In this document: positions 1 to 15,195 of the stretch, piece by piece
How the letters are laid out: each line of letters begins with the position of its first letter
How positions within the stretch are numbered: the first letter of the stretch is position 1
NCBI GenBank assembly: GCA_036571765.1
Contig: BROE01000020.1
Span: 18,327,236-18,391,235, forward strand
DNA: 64,000 nt
DNA from: Plecoglossus altivelis
Taxonomy: Eukaryota; Chordata; Actinopteri; Osmeriformes; Plecoglossidae
Direction of reading: 5' to 3'
Position numbers and translations under genes: made by a program
The notes under the pieces: generated by a model
Told to the model about the DNA's origin: nothing
The model's input: only the letters and a program-made list of their open reading frames with translations
Database searches by the model: none

Positions 1-83
1 GTCTCTGGAAAAGACACGATGATGATCACACTGATGATTTCCAAAGTCCCGATGATTTGACCAGTTTCCTCTTCCTCACCCAG

Positions 84-598
84 GTTCAGAAGATGGCAGG
101 ATACACATGTGGAGCACAGAGAGTGGGATGAAGATAGCAGTCCTGGATGGGAAACACTCAGGGCCCATCAACACGCTGCAGTTTAATCCCAAATACATGA
201 CCTTTGCAAGTGCCTGCACTAACATGGTAAGATGCCACTGTCATTCCAAAAACTGTCCCAGTGCAAAAAACTGTCCTAGTGCCAAAAACTGTTCTAGTGC
301 CAAAAACTGTTCTAGTGCCAAAAGCTGTCCTCATGCCAAAAACTGTCCTGTCTGACATCACAATGCCATTCAGATGTTGCTATGAGGACGGTATATCCTG
401 ATATAGCTATGTGTGCTACCTGGTAACAGTCCTGGTTGCTAAACTGGTTGTTTGGTATGAAGTTTTGTATTTAGGCCTATTTCAAACTATTTAGGCTGAA
501 CGATTTTCACTCATTCGATGGCAAGTACTAGCTAGTTTTCTGTCAAAAAAATTTCTTATTTTGCATTGATTTGAACAGACCGGAAGAGCAACACCTAT

Positions 599-642
<44 letters not shown>

Positions 643-789
643 TGTCTGTGTGTGTGTGTGGTTACAATAACTGCTGTTGTATTTGTTAAATCCACTAAAG
701 CAGTGAGCTGACCAGATAAACACTTGAAAAATACTGAATAACTTTGTGTGTTTTTGCAGGCATTCTGGCTCCCATGTGTGAATGACTGA
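84..789 (+). CDS. wdr82: WDR82 WD-repeat protein, last two coding exons (5' part lies outside the window)
   Basis: Two exons are visible. Exon 84-226 (acceptor cctcacccag, donor ATG|gtaaga, entering in phase 1) encodes a WD blade containing [10 protein letters not shown] and [17 protein letters not shown]. Exon 760-789 (acceptor tttttgcag) encodes AFWLPCVND and a TGA stop at 787-789. This matches the C-terminus of WDR82, which in human runs GSEDGKIHVW to AFWLPTIDD. WDR82 is the WD-repeat subunit that recruits the SETD1 H3K4 methyltransferase complex to RNA polymerase II and also joins PNUTS-PP1 complexes in the nucleus. The 5' exons lie before base 1. The last five residues differ from the strongly conserved mammalian ending, which suggests a fish-specific paralogue. 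The order wdr82-twf2 matches human 3p21. Confidence 0.93.
245..355. repeat. 18-bp minisatellite, about 6 copies, in the last wdr82 intron
   Basis: Tandem copies of an 18-bp unit of the form aactgtYctagtgccaaa start about 20 bp after the exon donor. Single-base variants distinguish the copies. It encodes nothing; a short open frame across it is an artefact of the period being a multiple of three. Confidence 0.85.
600..661. repeat. Compound (TG)n(AG)n(TG)n microsatellite
   Basis: A TG run, then an AG run, then TG again, within the last wdr82 intron. Confidence 0.9.
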
Positions 790-2416
790 TCAAGGCCACA
801 GCTAAACATCTTGGAAGGTGGATGTTATCATTGTCGACTGAGGTGTGGCCCGCCTGTTGAAGTATAGGCTGTGCCGTGTGGACACTAATGTCTGTAAGTG
901 AAACCACAAGAAGATCTGTTCTCTATCTGAAGTGGTTTATGTCACATTTGAACTGGTCAAGAGACTAAAGTATCATGAATGAATACTTATAACATAAGCT
1001 ACAATTATTCAAAGGCAACTCTGACACACAATGTTAACACAGCATCATGGAGAGAGAAAAAAAATCAGTATTACAATTTTGCTCTTAACGTGAGTTTAAA
1101 AAATAAAATTTCTTATAATTCTCCAAATGAATATATTGTTGTTTTGACTCTAGTTTCTGAGGCAGCAGGTGAGCCTTCATGTTTGAAGTTTCTCTCAAGA
1201 AGTATTAGACTAAGGAACAGCCTTAGCTGTTTGCTTTCTCAAAGACATACATTGTGCCTACATGGTTGAGCTGAAAAGATGCAAAGGTCATTTCTGCACT
1301 TTGTGTTTGTGTTAGGGATTGTGTGTGGGCTGAGGGTAGCAAGACAGATGCTTGTTAGATTGGTTCAACGTTAGCGGATGTCAGTGGGTTCCTGTCTGTG
1401 TGCGATAGAGGGGGCCTGTGTTGAATAATGTAAAGCACCTTGGGTTGTGTACTCACTGCTGGATAAATAATAAATGAGCCCATCACAGGTAACCTCACAG
1501 GTACACACTAATCTTTCTCTCACCCATCTCTCTTCAAGTGTGTGACCGCAGGTGATTGTGTGCGTGTGTCTAAATGAGTGAAGGAGTTAATTGCGTGTGT
1601 GTGTGTTTGGGTAACAACATCTATCCAACTTATTTTCGATTGATATTGTCATTCATACTCACACACAGATTGAATATTAATGTGGTATATTTAGCCGTTT
1701 TTGTCTTTGACATTATTGGCTGTTATTGTCATAAAACTCTGCCTCTTGACCCAGTAGGGTACAAATACTATTGGGCTTTTTTGTTAATTGGTGACTGTTA
1801 AATTTTGGGGGGGAAGCAGAGTCAATCTTTTCTCGCACACGATAAAACACCTTTAAATGTTGTCGTTATTTTATCTTAAGTGCAGTTTTGAAACGTGGGG
1901 GTCAACTTCACCAGGAGTATCGCATTTCTGTGACCGGCCTTGGTGGAATATGAGCTTGAGGTTTGGTCCGCCTGTTGAAATGATAGGGTTCGGAATGTGA
2001 GTAAGTAATCTGATGTCATCATAGATGACACTTTAATATCGAGCACCAACAAAGCACATCCTGAAAACTAGTAACATGAAGTGTTTGTCAATTGGCCCGA
2101 TCGCCGCACGCGAAGACTGTTCGGGCCCCGAGTGAGTCCGACGTTGTGGTCACTGATACGCGAAGAATTTTAGATCAGTGGTTAAGGCGGCATATCCACT
2201 GACAGGCGCGTTATTACTCATCAGCCACAGTTCCGCTGATCGAGTTTCGGACGTTAGGGATCTCCCTCCCCAGTCAACCTCACTTTATGTCACTGGTGCG
2301 TGTTCGTCGGTCCAAGAAGAACGGCCAAGCTGTCTGTGCAGGGCATCCTACAGGCTGCGTGACAGTTTTCGAGCGAGACGCAGAGACGTAGCTGGAGAAG
2401 TTTGGACTGCCAAAAG
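790..2416 (+). other. wdr82 3'UTR, intergenic gap and twf2 promoter/5'UTR
   Basis: No coding exon is seen. An AATAAA at 1469-1474 is the best candidate for the wdr82 3' end, giving a 3'UTR of roughly 0.7 kb. From about 2090 the sequence becomes CpG-richer and leads directly into the twf2 start codon at 2417, so the twf2 promoter and 5'UTR probably lie at about 2090-2416. Confidence 0.55.
1469..1474 (+). terminator. Candidate poly(A) signal of wdr82
   Basis: AATAAA within the stretch aaataataaatg, about 680 bp after the wdr82 stop. Placement is inferred from distance only. Confidence 0.45.
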
Positions 2417-5400
2417 ATGTCCCACCAGACGGGGATCAGCGGTAGGTGACTTGAGTGCACCCGCCCAGAACCTTTGATGATACACCCACACAAAACTTTT
2501 ATCCGTTAACGATTAACCTACTGTTGTATTAACATGTGTAGCAGCCTATTGAAACGGTCCGTTTGGTATTCTTTGAGGGCCTACGCCTTACTGTCTCTCT
2601 GTATTACTTTGACATTCGTTGATTTTTGTATATATGCTTCACTTTGTATTACTTTCTTGCAAATGTAATATTGTGCCCAACCGCTTCTAATCCAGGCCGT
2701 TTACGTTCAAAGGTTTTCAGCCTCGGCCTTTAGATAATATTACATACCGTTGTGAATGGAATTTGTGGGCGTTTTATTTTCTTGTTAAAGCGTGCTGACA
2801 GGTCCTATGACATGTTCATCTTTTTGTTGTGATCATGTGTTACACCATTTCCATCAATCGACAGTAGCCATCAGTTTGAATCAAAGTCGTTCAACCAAAG
2901 GTTTGATGTAAAATAGCAACGTAAAGAAAGAAGGTATGCTGTTTAAGAGTAGGTTTAAACGTGCGCGTAACTGGATAATGTGAGGGCCATACCTCTCACC
3001 TCTCACATGATCATACATCATTTATGAGGTTTCTGTGTTTGGTAACCGAGAGGGTTGGGGGTAAAGATGCTCAGTAGTGATGGACACTTCCAGATTAAAC
3101 CATTTATATTTTGACAAACAACCCCAAACGACAGTTCGTCCATCTGTTGTTAGAGTGATAGATACAGAACTGTGGTCAATGCATTTAGATGAGAAACTCT
3201 TCAAAGTCGATGGACATCTGTCTGAGGTTCCAGGCCCATGTATGTGTCATCAAATTCAAGGGCCCAAGTACCTGGACTGTGGATCAAGTTGTGTAACAGC
3301 AAGTCTCAAGTTCTTTCTGACCCATGTCTGTCTGTCTGTCTGTCTGTCTCTCCCCCCTCTGCTTTAAATCCGGTTACTATAGCAACATCTGAACTGAAGG
3401 AGTTCTTGGCTAGGGCGAGGGGAGGTACAATCCGTATAGTCAAGATTGTCATCAGAGATGGTAGGTGTGCTTGCATGCGAGGAAGAAATACGTGTGTAGT
3501 CTCAGTCTATGATGCGAGTTATTTCCTGTCTCGTCACAGAGGAGTTGGTGCTTGGCTCATACAGAGAGCCAGCACAGAGCTGGGACAAGGATTATGACCA
3601 CTTCCTGCTTCCTCTACTGGTTGCCCAGGAGCCCTGTTACATCCTGTACCGTCTTGACTCCCAGAATGCACAGGGCTATGAGTGGATCTTCATTGCTTGG
3701 TCACCTGACCAATCACCAGTATGTAATACTTCCCGATATATCCGTGTTAATATGCCAGATTGATAGTGATTCACTTCGACAAAACAATAACTTATCAGAA
3801 ACAAACAGGCCTTGTAATTACAAATGACGACAGATGCCCCATGAAAAGCAGCCTCCTTTCCAATGTGTGAGCTCAGTCAAACCAGGACAACATGCACACG
3901 TTGATGCTATCTTCGTAACCTTTGGCAGGTGAGACTTAAGATGGTGTATGCAGCCACCCGCGCCACGCTGAAGAAGGAGTTCGGCGGAGGTCACATCAAA
4001 GATGAGATGTTCGGCACCAGTGAGGTTGACTGAGCCTCGTCACTCTTGAGATGAAGTTTATTTATATGACGCCTTAACCACGCTCGCATGCGCAAAACTG
4101 GGGAGTTTTCTCTCACAGCAGGTGACTCGTGACCTTTCATGCTCTTTCGTAATCGTTCCCACCGTGTGTCTGTCTCCCTGATCCAGGATGACCTGTGTTT
4201 CCAGGGATACCTTCGCCACATGTCCTCATGCTCCTCCCCGGCTCCCCTCACAGCGGCTGAACAGGAGCTGCAGCAGATTAGGGTCACAGAGGTGGGCGGA
4301 GCCAAGTGGCTCACCAGGCACAGCTCCAGAACCAATCAGAAGGGAGGATGGTCTGGAATGGGTGGAGTGGTTTATACGAGGGCATTTTAACATTGCTCTC
4401 ATAAAAACCACTTCACAGTAAGGGTGCTTTAGTGAGCGTTCATTAATGCCTTAACGAATGCATGAATCATCATAAGTTCGTATACGATTTAGAAGGTACT
4501 TAATTATGCATTGATCTCTTACACAAAATGTGTTAATATGGAGTCACATATGATTCATGATTGAACTTAATCTGGCAATCATGAATCAAATCCTATCCAT
4601 ATTAACACATGAACTGATAGTTCACCTGACTTAACTTTACTCAAATGTGCTACTTTAGTTAAACGTGCAAACTAATACTGTTAGTTAACTGAGTGAACTA
4701 AAATCCTGAGTTAACAGGATAAACTAATGGTAATACCGTTAGTTCATGAGTTAATTACCACAATAGCCGCATCTATGGACTCCTGCCCGACATCAGCAGC
4801 TGGACTGAGCCGCTGTAGGCCCACCAGATGAACAGGTTCAAGCCAAACATGGAGAACAGGCAAACAAATATGGCGGTCCGGTTGTGACTCCCTATAAACA
4901 AATGGTTATTAAGTTCCTTCTGAGTTATCAACTCATGATGATTCATGCATTAGTTAAAGCATTAATGAAAGCTGTCTTATTGTAAAGTGTTACCAGAAAC
5001 GCTTATGAATATGATAATGGGGGTTGCAGGGGGACATCATTCCATAGTCGGTGGGAGAGGTGGGGGGAGGTGGAGGGGGGATGGAGGACCATTGCCAGTC
5101 AATGGAGTCTGTTGCATGTGCTGTGATCCTGTGTCATAGCCCTGCTAGTGTAGACCGCATTGTCAGTCAATGGAGTCTGTTGAGTGTGCTGTGATTCTGT
5201 GTCATAGCTGTGCTAATAGACGTACTCCACATTTTGTTTTATTTTCCTTGTTCTTTCATTCTCTTTTCATGCCTTCCAGGACAAGGTTGTGTGGGTAGGT
5301 GATCATCTATTCGCTGTTTGGACGCGGTGAACGAGTGCGAGCGAGCAGAACAACTATACAGAGAATGTGACAGATGGAGAAATGTACACATTTGTTTCGA

Positions 5401-7408
5401 TTCACAGGACGAACGCAGGCGATTAAGTACACCTACTGCACGAGCAAAGGTCGGTGGTGGTGTGGGTGGTGTGGGTGGTGTGGGTGGTGGTGGGTGGGTG
5501 GTGGGTTGGTGGGTGGGTGGTGTGGGGTGGTGGTGGGGTGGTGGTGGCTTGGGTGGTGTGGTGGTGGTGGCTGGGTGGTGTGGTGGTGGTGGCTGGGTGG
5601 TGGCTGGGTGGTGGTGGCTGGGTGGTGGGTGGTGGTGTCGGTGGATGTGGTGGTGTGAATGGGTCAAAGTATTGATTTCTGTCCTTTTCCATCCTTGTTG
5701 GACTCTGCAGGTGACTATGGAGTTTGGTTTGGATAAAAGGCACCACAACATGCAAGGCTTGGTGTTCCCGCTTCATGAAGACGCGATCGTCGCTCTGCAG
5801 CAACTCAAGCAAAGACGAATTAATTACATCCAGCTGGTATGATCCTTAAGCAGCTGATAAAAACAAATGCTAACATTCATAAACAGGAGGAACGACACAC
5901 CTTTCTCCCCAGCCGCCACCTGTGTGTGTGTGTGTGTGTGTGTTGGCCTGTCCTACTGTGTGTGTGTTTAATGGACTTGGACACCAAATCAGTCACGTGT
6001 GCATTGTGTTGTGTGTGTGTGTGTGGTGTGTGTGTGTTGCAACAGCGATTGGACATACAGAAGGAGACCATTGAGCTAGTCCACACCAAGCACACAGAGA
6101 TACGCGACCTTCCTCTCAGGATTCCCACCGACACGCCCAGATACCATTTTTTCATCTTCAAACACTCCCACCAGGGCCAGCAGCAGGAGGCGTTGGGTTA
6201 GTAAACAAGAAAACTAAACATATACACAAACAAACTAGTCCTTGTACGGTAATGTAATGACAATCTATGATCTGGGACAGAAGCGTTGTTAAAGCCATGT
6301 AAAAGTGATCACAACAGTTCAAATGAGTCACCCTTTTAGTCTGGCAGTATTCAACTATTACACTGCTACCTCTGATCTTTGATTTATGCATGAGCCACTA
6401 TAGAAACCGTTTTTTTCTGGATGATTATTCTTTAGAATTTAATAGCGATATGTCATGACAAATAATTGAATTACATTTTTTTTTTTTTTTTACAAATGGT
6501 TTCAGCAGTTTTATAAAGTAATAAAGTTCAGCTTTAAGGTTGATGAGGTGAATTGTGAGAAGGTTTGAATTATTTTATACAAAGACAAACTCCTTATTTA
6601 TGTATACACTATGATAAAAGGACTATAACTGACACTTTTCTTTCCTCTTTTAGTCTTCATTTACTCTATGCCAGGATACAGCTGTAGCATCAAGGAGAGG
6701 ATGCTGTATTCCAGCTGTAAGAACCGATTACTGTTTGAGGTGGAGAGAGACTACCATCTAGAGATCGCCAAAAAGGTACGTTATTATATTCACAAACGAT
6801 ACCCTTGGTAACGTAGCTAATCGTAACCAGGAGAGTCCACTGTTAGCACTGTGACTGAAAATGTCCATTGCCAATGAAAGGCAGCCAAAATTGTCCAATA
6901 TTTATATGTTTTATGGTTTCATTTTCATAAGAATTGGCAAATCATTCATGTCCCCTTGAAGCAGACATAGTTGTCGGACAAGTAATTTCGCAACCAAACT
7001 GCTCAGATATTGTACTTTTTTATTTTGTCTGATTCAGTGTTACAAGTACGAATGACCTAGAAATAACTTAGAAATATAACTATAAAAATGGTTAAAAAAA
7101 ATAATTTGGGACAAAATTTCCCTTCAAATATGTTTATCAGCCAAAGACTTACGTAAAGTGTAAACATCGTAAAAGCTTTTTATTTAAACTGTGGCCTCAG
7201 GAAGACGTGTTAGTGTACGCGCGTGTGCATCCGTCCGCAGATGGAGATTGACAGCGGGGAAGGCCTGACCGAGGACTTCCTGTACGAGGAAGTCCACCCC
7301 ATGAAACACACTCTGAAGCAAGCTTTCGCCAAGCCTCCAGGCCCTGGAGGGAAGAGAGGCAACAAACGCCTTATCAAAGGCAGCGGGGAGAACGGAGAGG
7401 AGAGCTAA
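2417..7408 (+). CDS. twf2: Twinfilin-2, complete, 9 coding exons, 349 aa
   Basis: Coding exons are 2417-2441, 3383-3460, 3540-3718, 3929-4024, 4187-4291, 5711-5836, 6046-6196, 6654-6775 and 7241-7408. They total 1050 nt, or 349 codons plus stop, the same length as human TWF2. The product starts MSHQTGIS and contains [58 protein letters not shown] and the basic tail [14 protein letters not shown]. Twinfilin has two ADF-homology domains (about residues 4-140 and 175-312). It binds ADP-actin monomers and capping protein in the cytoplasm to promote filament uncapping and turnover. All junction phases close. One donor is weak: the exon ending 4024 is GAG|gttgac, chosen because it preserves the frame and the FGT-x-x-DDL spacing, while a stronger nearby gtgagg (4020) would break the frame. 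The first coding exon holds only 8 codons. Confidence 0.96.
4405..4998. mobile_element. Nonautonomous DNA transposon (MITE-like) with about 60-bp terminal inverted repeats
   Basis: The left end (about 4410-4475, containing cacttcacagtaag, cattaatgcc and atgcatgaatcatcat) is the diverged reverse complement of the right end (about 4930-4995, atgatgattcatgcat, gcattaatg, attgtaaagtgttacc). Inside is a second hairpin at 4529-4609, with outer arms tgtgttaatatgga / tccatattaacaca and inner arms gattcatgattg / caatcatgaatc. There is no transposase frame. The end type, with CACTTTACAATAAG-like termini, is common in teleost genomes (known in general, not searched). It lies in twf2 intron 5. Exact ends and target-site duplication could not be fixed by eye. 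Confidence 0.75.
5454..5655. repeat. GGT/GGTGG-rich microsatellite in twf2 intron 5
   Basis: About 200 bp of ggtggtgtgggtgg-type sequence, ending 55 bp before the next acceptor. The coding (plus) strand has many GGG/GG runs that could form G-quadruplexes in the pre-mRNA. Long Trp/Gly- or Pro/His-only frames here are repeat translations. Confidence 0.9.
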
Positions 7409-7610
7409 ATACCCCTCCACAAGCCTGCTGACGAACTCCCTGGCCCTGCCCTGCTGTCTTTCCGCTGTGCCTTCTTCATTTACTATGTGGACTTGGAACT
7501 CAAAGTCCTTGAGATACTATTATCGCTTCACATCCCCTAAAAGTTCTACTGATAATCAGCTGATGTCCTTTGTTTTACATGACCTATTATCATGACCTAT
7601 TTTAACTTAA

Positions 7611-7616
7611 AATAAA
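7611..7616 (+). terminator. Poly(A) signal of twf2
   Basis: AATAAA about 200 bp downstream of the twf2 stop, followed by T-rich sequence. Confidence 0.7.
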
Positions 7617-7639
7617 ATATTTTTTTTCTGTATTTTCAT

Positions 7640-8570
7640 TAAAAAAAACATTTGTTCATTACGTTTGGAAGTAACGCAACCGGCGGACAACTAAAATAGA
7701 TTATTTATTTGCCGAAACTTTATTGAACCCAGTGGGTAAAAATGCACCATGACAGCATTTTAAAATGTACAAGGAGATTTATCAATAACAAAAAGCAAGA
7801 ACAAAATCAAGTATGGACCCAAAATAAGAAGGGGAATAACGCTATTCTAAATAAGTCAAGAAATACACTAATCTAAAGGACATCTTTTAAAGTCAGGCTG
7901 GTGCATCCACATTGTGGTCATACTGAGCGCAGAGCTAATAACTTTTCAGGCAGCTTAACATTGCCAGGAGCCTTTGGTAAAGTGTGGGCAGATGCCTCAT
8001 TTTGTTGTTTTCATGCAGATCATACGATTAATGAAACCGTTCGCTCTTGTTTGTGGCCTTGATGTTTCTAGTCGATTCAGCCTGTTGTCTATTTGCACTC
8101 TGACGTACTCTTACGAGTGGACTGTCTGAACGCTATCTTCCTAGCACATAGGAGTCAGCGAAGTCTTGTTCCCCCTGAAATAAATCAACATATTTCTGGT
8201 CCCGTTCAATTCCAGTTGATTCGGTTGAAACCAGGTTCCTGTAAACCTCCTCATGTCCCCGTATTTAACCTTCCATATGTACATGTGTGACAGAAGGGAT
8301 GATACCATAGAGTGGAGAGAAGTAGGGAGGCTTGAAAATGGAAGCCAATTTCACTCAGCCGGGTTTCCCGGGAAGCGCCCTACTTGGAAGTCATCAGCTG
8401 GGAATTAATTGTGTCGGTGCTTACTGACTGAGCCTCTCGGGTCGCGCGGCCGTGAGGCAGAAAGAGCACGCGCTCAAGTCAATCGAAACATTGCGCAGCT
8501 CAGCAAGGCAGTTCCGCGTAAACTGTTGGGCAATGTGCAGGAACCCCGCTGCCGCGAGCGTTGAAATACA
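7640..8570. other. Intergenic twf2-cish
   Basis: No gene is seen. It is unique-looking AT-rich sequence to about 8340, then moderately GC-rich sequence with CpGs leading into the cish promoter. Confidence 0.6.
8365..8374. promoter_or_regulatory. STAT-type palindrome TTCCCGGGAA upstream of cish
   Basis: A perfect TTC-N4-GAA palindrome about 565 bp before the cish ATG. The N4 spacing is the kind favoured by STAT6 and tolerated weakly by STAT5. This is motif evidence only. Confidence 0.45.
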
Positions 8571-8576
8571 AAGCTA

Positions 8577-8599
8577 TTCTTAGAAACGGATTCCTAGAA
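8577..8599. promoter_or_regulatory. Tandem STAT5 (GAS) sites in the cish promoter
   Basis: TTCTTAGAA (8577-8585) and TTCCTAGAA (8591-8599) both fit TTCNNNGAA and are separated by 5 bp, so their centres are 14 bp apart. Mammalian CISH is a direct STAT5 target with paired STAT5 sites in its promoter, so this pair about 330 bp before the start codon is the expected cytokine-response element. Binding is inferred. Confidence 0.75.
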
Positions 8600-8929
8600 T
8601 TTCCCTCGGTTTGCAAATCTGGATTTACAAATCGAAGCGTTTTCTCCCCTCTTTATTATTCAACAGTAGGCATTCAACGATAGAGGGTGTCTGTTGCAGT
8701 TGTCGTATTTTTAGTGGTTTTGTTGAGGCGATGTTATCTCATTTGCTATTGTTGCAATGAGAACCTTTTATTTTCCAAAAAGAAAAAAACTTTGATGTGT
8801 ACATTTTAACGTGTTGGACTATAAATCGACTTTGTTGTCATGACATAAGGTGGTGACCATTCTTTGGTGAAGTTTGATGCCCGACTTTTTGATTCAAATT
8901 TGATTACACTAAATGGGATTCTATTCGTT

Positions 8930-10309
8930 ATGATTGTGTGTGTTCAAAGGTGAGTTGATTGTTAATTTCTTATTCAGTATAGCCTTGTTAGATATTACTT
9001 TGCCATAATCTACATTTCGTTGAATTGTGTAAATTATTCCGCGTTGTACGTATTGTATAGATGTTTAGGAACCACATAGTCTTTGAAGTATAGACAAATT
9101 AATGGCTTCCCATTTTATATTTGATCTGTTAACATTTGTTGTAGTATAGTACTTGTACATTACTACGTAAGTTGTTAATTAGACTAGTCTATAAATAGCT
9201 TTTGATGATATAATAATACTTCAATACCGAGGGAGGTAGAAAGAATTCTGTGCATGGGGGTCGACTGGTAAGTGATATGTTATCAGAAGTGAAAAGACTA
9301 AGACCGTTGTAGCTTCCATGCTACTAAGATGAACAACTGGCAGTGATCTTTGTAGCTTGCTTCGCTTCCACATTTAAGGCCCATTCACATCTTTTCCCAT
9401 CTCAGGGCTATATTCCCAGTGGCACCCACGAAGATGGTTGCCAGGGGTGCAACCATGCAGGACAACGAAGAGCGAGGGGATTCGTGTTACCGCCACCCAA
9501 TCGCCACACTTTGGAACCCCACAAAAGACTTGCGTTGCATCACCACCACCTTCCAGTACCTTCATACCTCAGGTACTTAGTGTTCTCTGTACAAAGCCAC
9601 AACCTTCAGTATGCGAAGCTTAGCCTACATGTTTGCTCGTGCATGTCAGAAGCTCGTAAAAGGGTCCCCTGCCACAATGACTTCTCAACTGACCTATTTA
9701 GTTCAATCATGCTTAAAACTCGAGTAGAGCCTTGCAGAGACTAGTTTAGACAAGAATAAGCAACGTCTCCGTGTGTTTTGGCCCTGGTCTGCAGGTTGGT
9801 ACTGGGGCTCCATGTCTGTCAGCCAAGCTTGGGATGCTCTTCAGAAGGTGTCGGAGGGGACGTTCCTGGTGCGCGACAGCAGCCATCCTCTCTACATGCT
9901 CACCCTGTCAGTCAAGACGAGCTGCGGCCCCACCAACGTACGAGTGGAGTACAGCCGCGGTCGCTTCAGGCTGGATTCCACTTCTCCGGGCATACCTCAC
10001 CTGAAGTCTTTCCCAGACATCCTGAGCCTGATACAGCACTACGTGGGGTCCTGTCAGAAAGAGACAGGCCAGAGAGCGGAACCACAGGAGGACTCTGTAC
10101 TCAAAGCCAAACTACTGCCACCCCAGCCCACAACTATAGACAGCCCGGTGTTGCTAATGCTAAAGCGGCCCTTGCACAGGCCCCAGGCATTTCCTTCCTT
10201 GCAGCACCTCACGCGCCTGGCTATCAACCGCACCACAGACTGCCCTGCTCAGCTTCCTCTGCCATGCCCATTGGTCTGTTACCTACAGGAATACCCGTTC
10301 AGGTTATGA
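8930..10309 (+). CDS. cish: Cytokine-inducible SH2-containing protein (CIS), 3 coding exons, 233 aa
   Basis: Exons are 8930-8949 (MIVCVQ, donor AAAG|gtgagt), 9406-9572 and 9795-10309, and the phases close exactly (702 nt). The first six residues mirror the conserved MVLCVQ start. The join gives TFQYLHTSGWYWGS, equivalent to human TFSYLRESGWYWGS. The SH2 domain runs from about residue 64, with phosphotyrosine-binding FLVRDS (Arg at about 89). A C-terminal SOCS box ends SLQHLTRLAINR...YLQEYPFRL. CIS binds phosphorylated cytokine receptors (GH, PRL, EPO, IL-2 types), competes with STAT5 and recruits elongin B/C-Cul5, giving negative feedback. It is slightly shorter than human (258 aa) because the linker between SH2 and SOCS box is short. 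STAT5-type sites lie upstream. Confidence 0.94.
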
Positions 10310-10616
10310 AGGCCAGGTAACGTAGGCCAGTGTCAGGACTGAGCCATTATTAAAGCACAGGGCAATAATCAGCCCTGAGCTCGTGGCTAGATGGGATCAG
10401 AGGTTGTCTTCTGATGAGAAAGTCGGAGTCGCCACAAAATGAAGTTCAATTTTGGCAATTGTGGCTTTTGCTGGTTAGCCAGTGGCGCTCACGTTGAGTT
10501 GACTTTCATTTTGTTTTTCACAAACCCATGAACTTTAACTTTTAAAATAACACTTTTTATAACCATTTGTACTGTTCTGAAAAACATGTATCATACACAT
10601 GTACTCTGTTGATATG

Positions 10617-10622
10617 AATAAA
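10617..10622 (+). terminator. Poly(A) signal of cish
   Basis: AATAAA 308 bp after the cish stop, followed by TG-rich sequence. Confidence 0.7.
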
Positions 10623-10639
10623 TGTCTTGTAAACAAACT

Positions 10640-14294
<3,655 letters not shown>

Positions 14295-15195
14295 AAAACA
14301 AACAAAAAAAAGCGTTAAAAAAAACAAACGGAAGTGCAAGAACCGCTTGGAGGGGAGGGGGGGAGGGGGGGGGGCGGGGGATAACCAGGAGACGAACGAC
14401 TAAGTCTACTCCTCGCATCAAGACTGTGCTTGACACCAGTTTTTGCTAAAGGTGTACTGCTTTTTCATTTGTTTTAAACATGATAGTCAGTTTTGTCAGT
14501 ATTCAATTATAAAGGTTATGGATTTTTTTTTAAATGTACTTTTAACTTGAGTAAATTTGCCATATCAACTCCTCCCAAGTTGTAACATAAGTGATCAGCC
14601 AATGGCCATATGTCATACCTGCCAATTCCATGAGCCCATACACTGTGACGCATAGTTAGTTTAATTAAATGGTGGAGCACATGAAGTCACAAGGAATGCG
14701 CCTCAGGCGATGTATTCCCATGCAGACTGGAAACTCAATTTGTTAAAACGCAAAAGGAAACTTGGTATCTTTGTGAAATAAATAACTTTGTAAGAACGTG
14801 GAGGTTGTCGAAGTTTCTAAGCGTTGGCCTGGTTACGTTTCATGCAAGATACTTTCAAACAAAAGTCCATCATTCTGTGGGGAATGATGTTCACCTGTAC
14901 AAAAATGTATGTTTTATTTATGGAAGACAGAAACATTCAAGTGATCAGATACACCACAAGAGACATCGTGGTACGGACAAGGCATACAAATCATTAAGCT
15001 GTCAACAATATCTTTGGTGTCCAATTGGGTTTCCCTCAGCAATACTTGAATTTACTAGCATTTGATATGAAGTATTGTTTAAGGAGTCTTATTATAATGC
15101 TTTATAGTGCTAGCTAAAGTTGCACTGAATATCATAGGAATCTCTTAGCAACAGGGAACCAATGAATGAAATCGGAAGGCTTCTGAGGCCTGCTG
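14295..15195. other. rhoa 3'UTR and convergent gap to tmem43
   Basis: An A-rich start is followed by a G-run (about 14353-14380) with quadruplex potential. A candidate rhoa AATAAA lies at 14777-14782. A minus-strand AATAAA (plus TTTATT at 14913-14918) could end tmem43, so the two 3' ends would nearly meet. No other gene is seen. Confidence 0.5.

Noticed and set aside
5239..5842. Long Trp/Gly and Pro/His-rich open frames on both strands
   Set aside because: They are translations of the GGT microsatellite in twf2 intron 5; the real exon is only 5711-5836.
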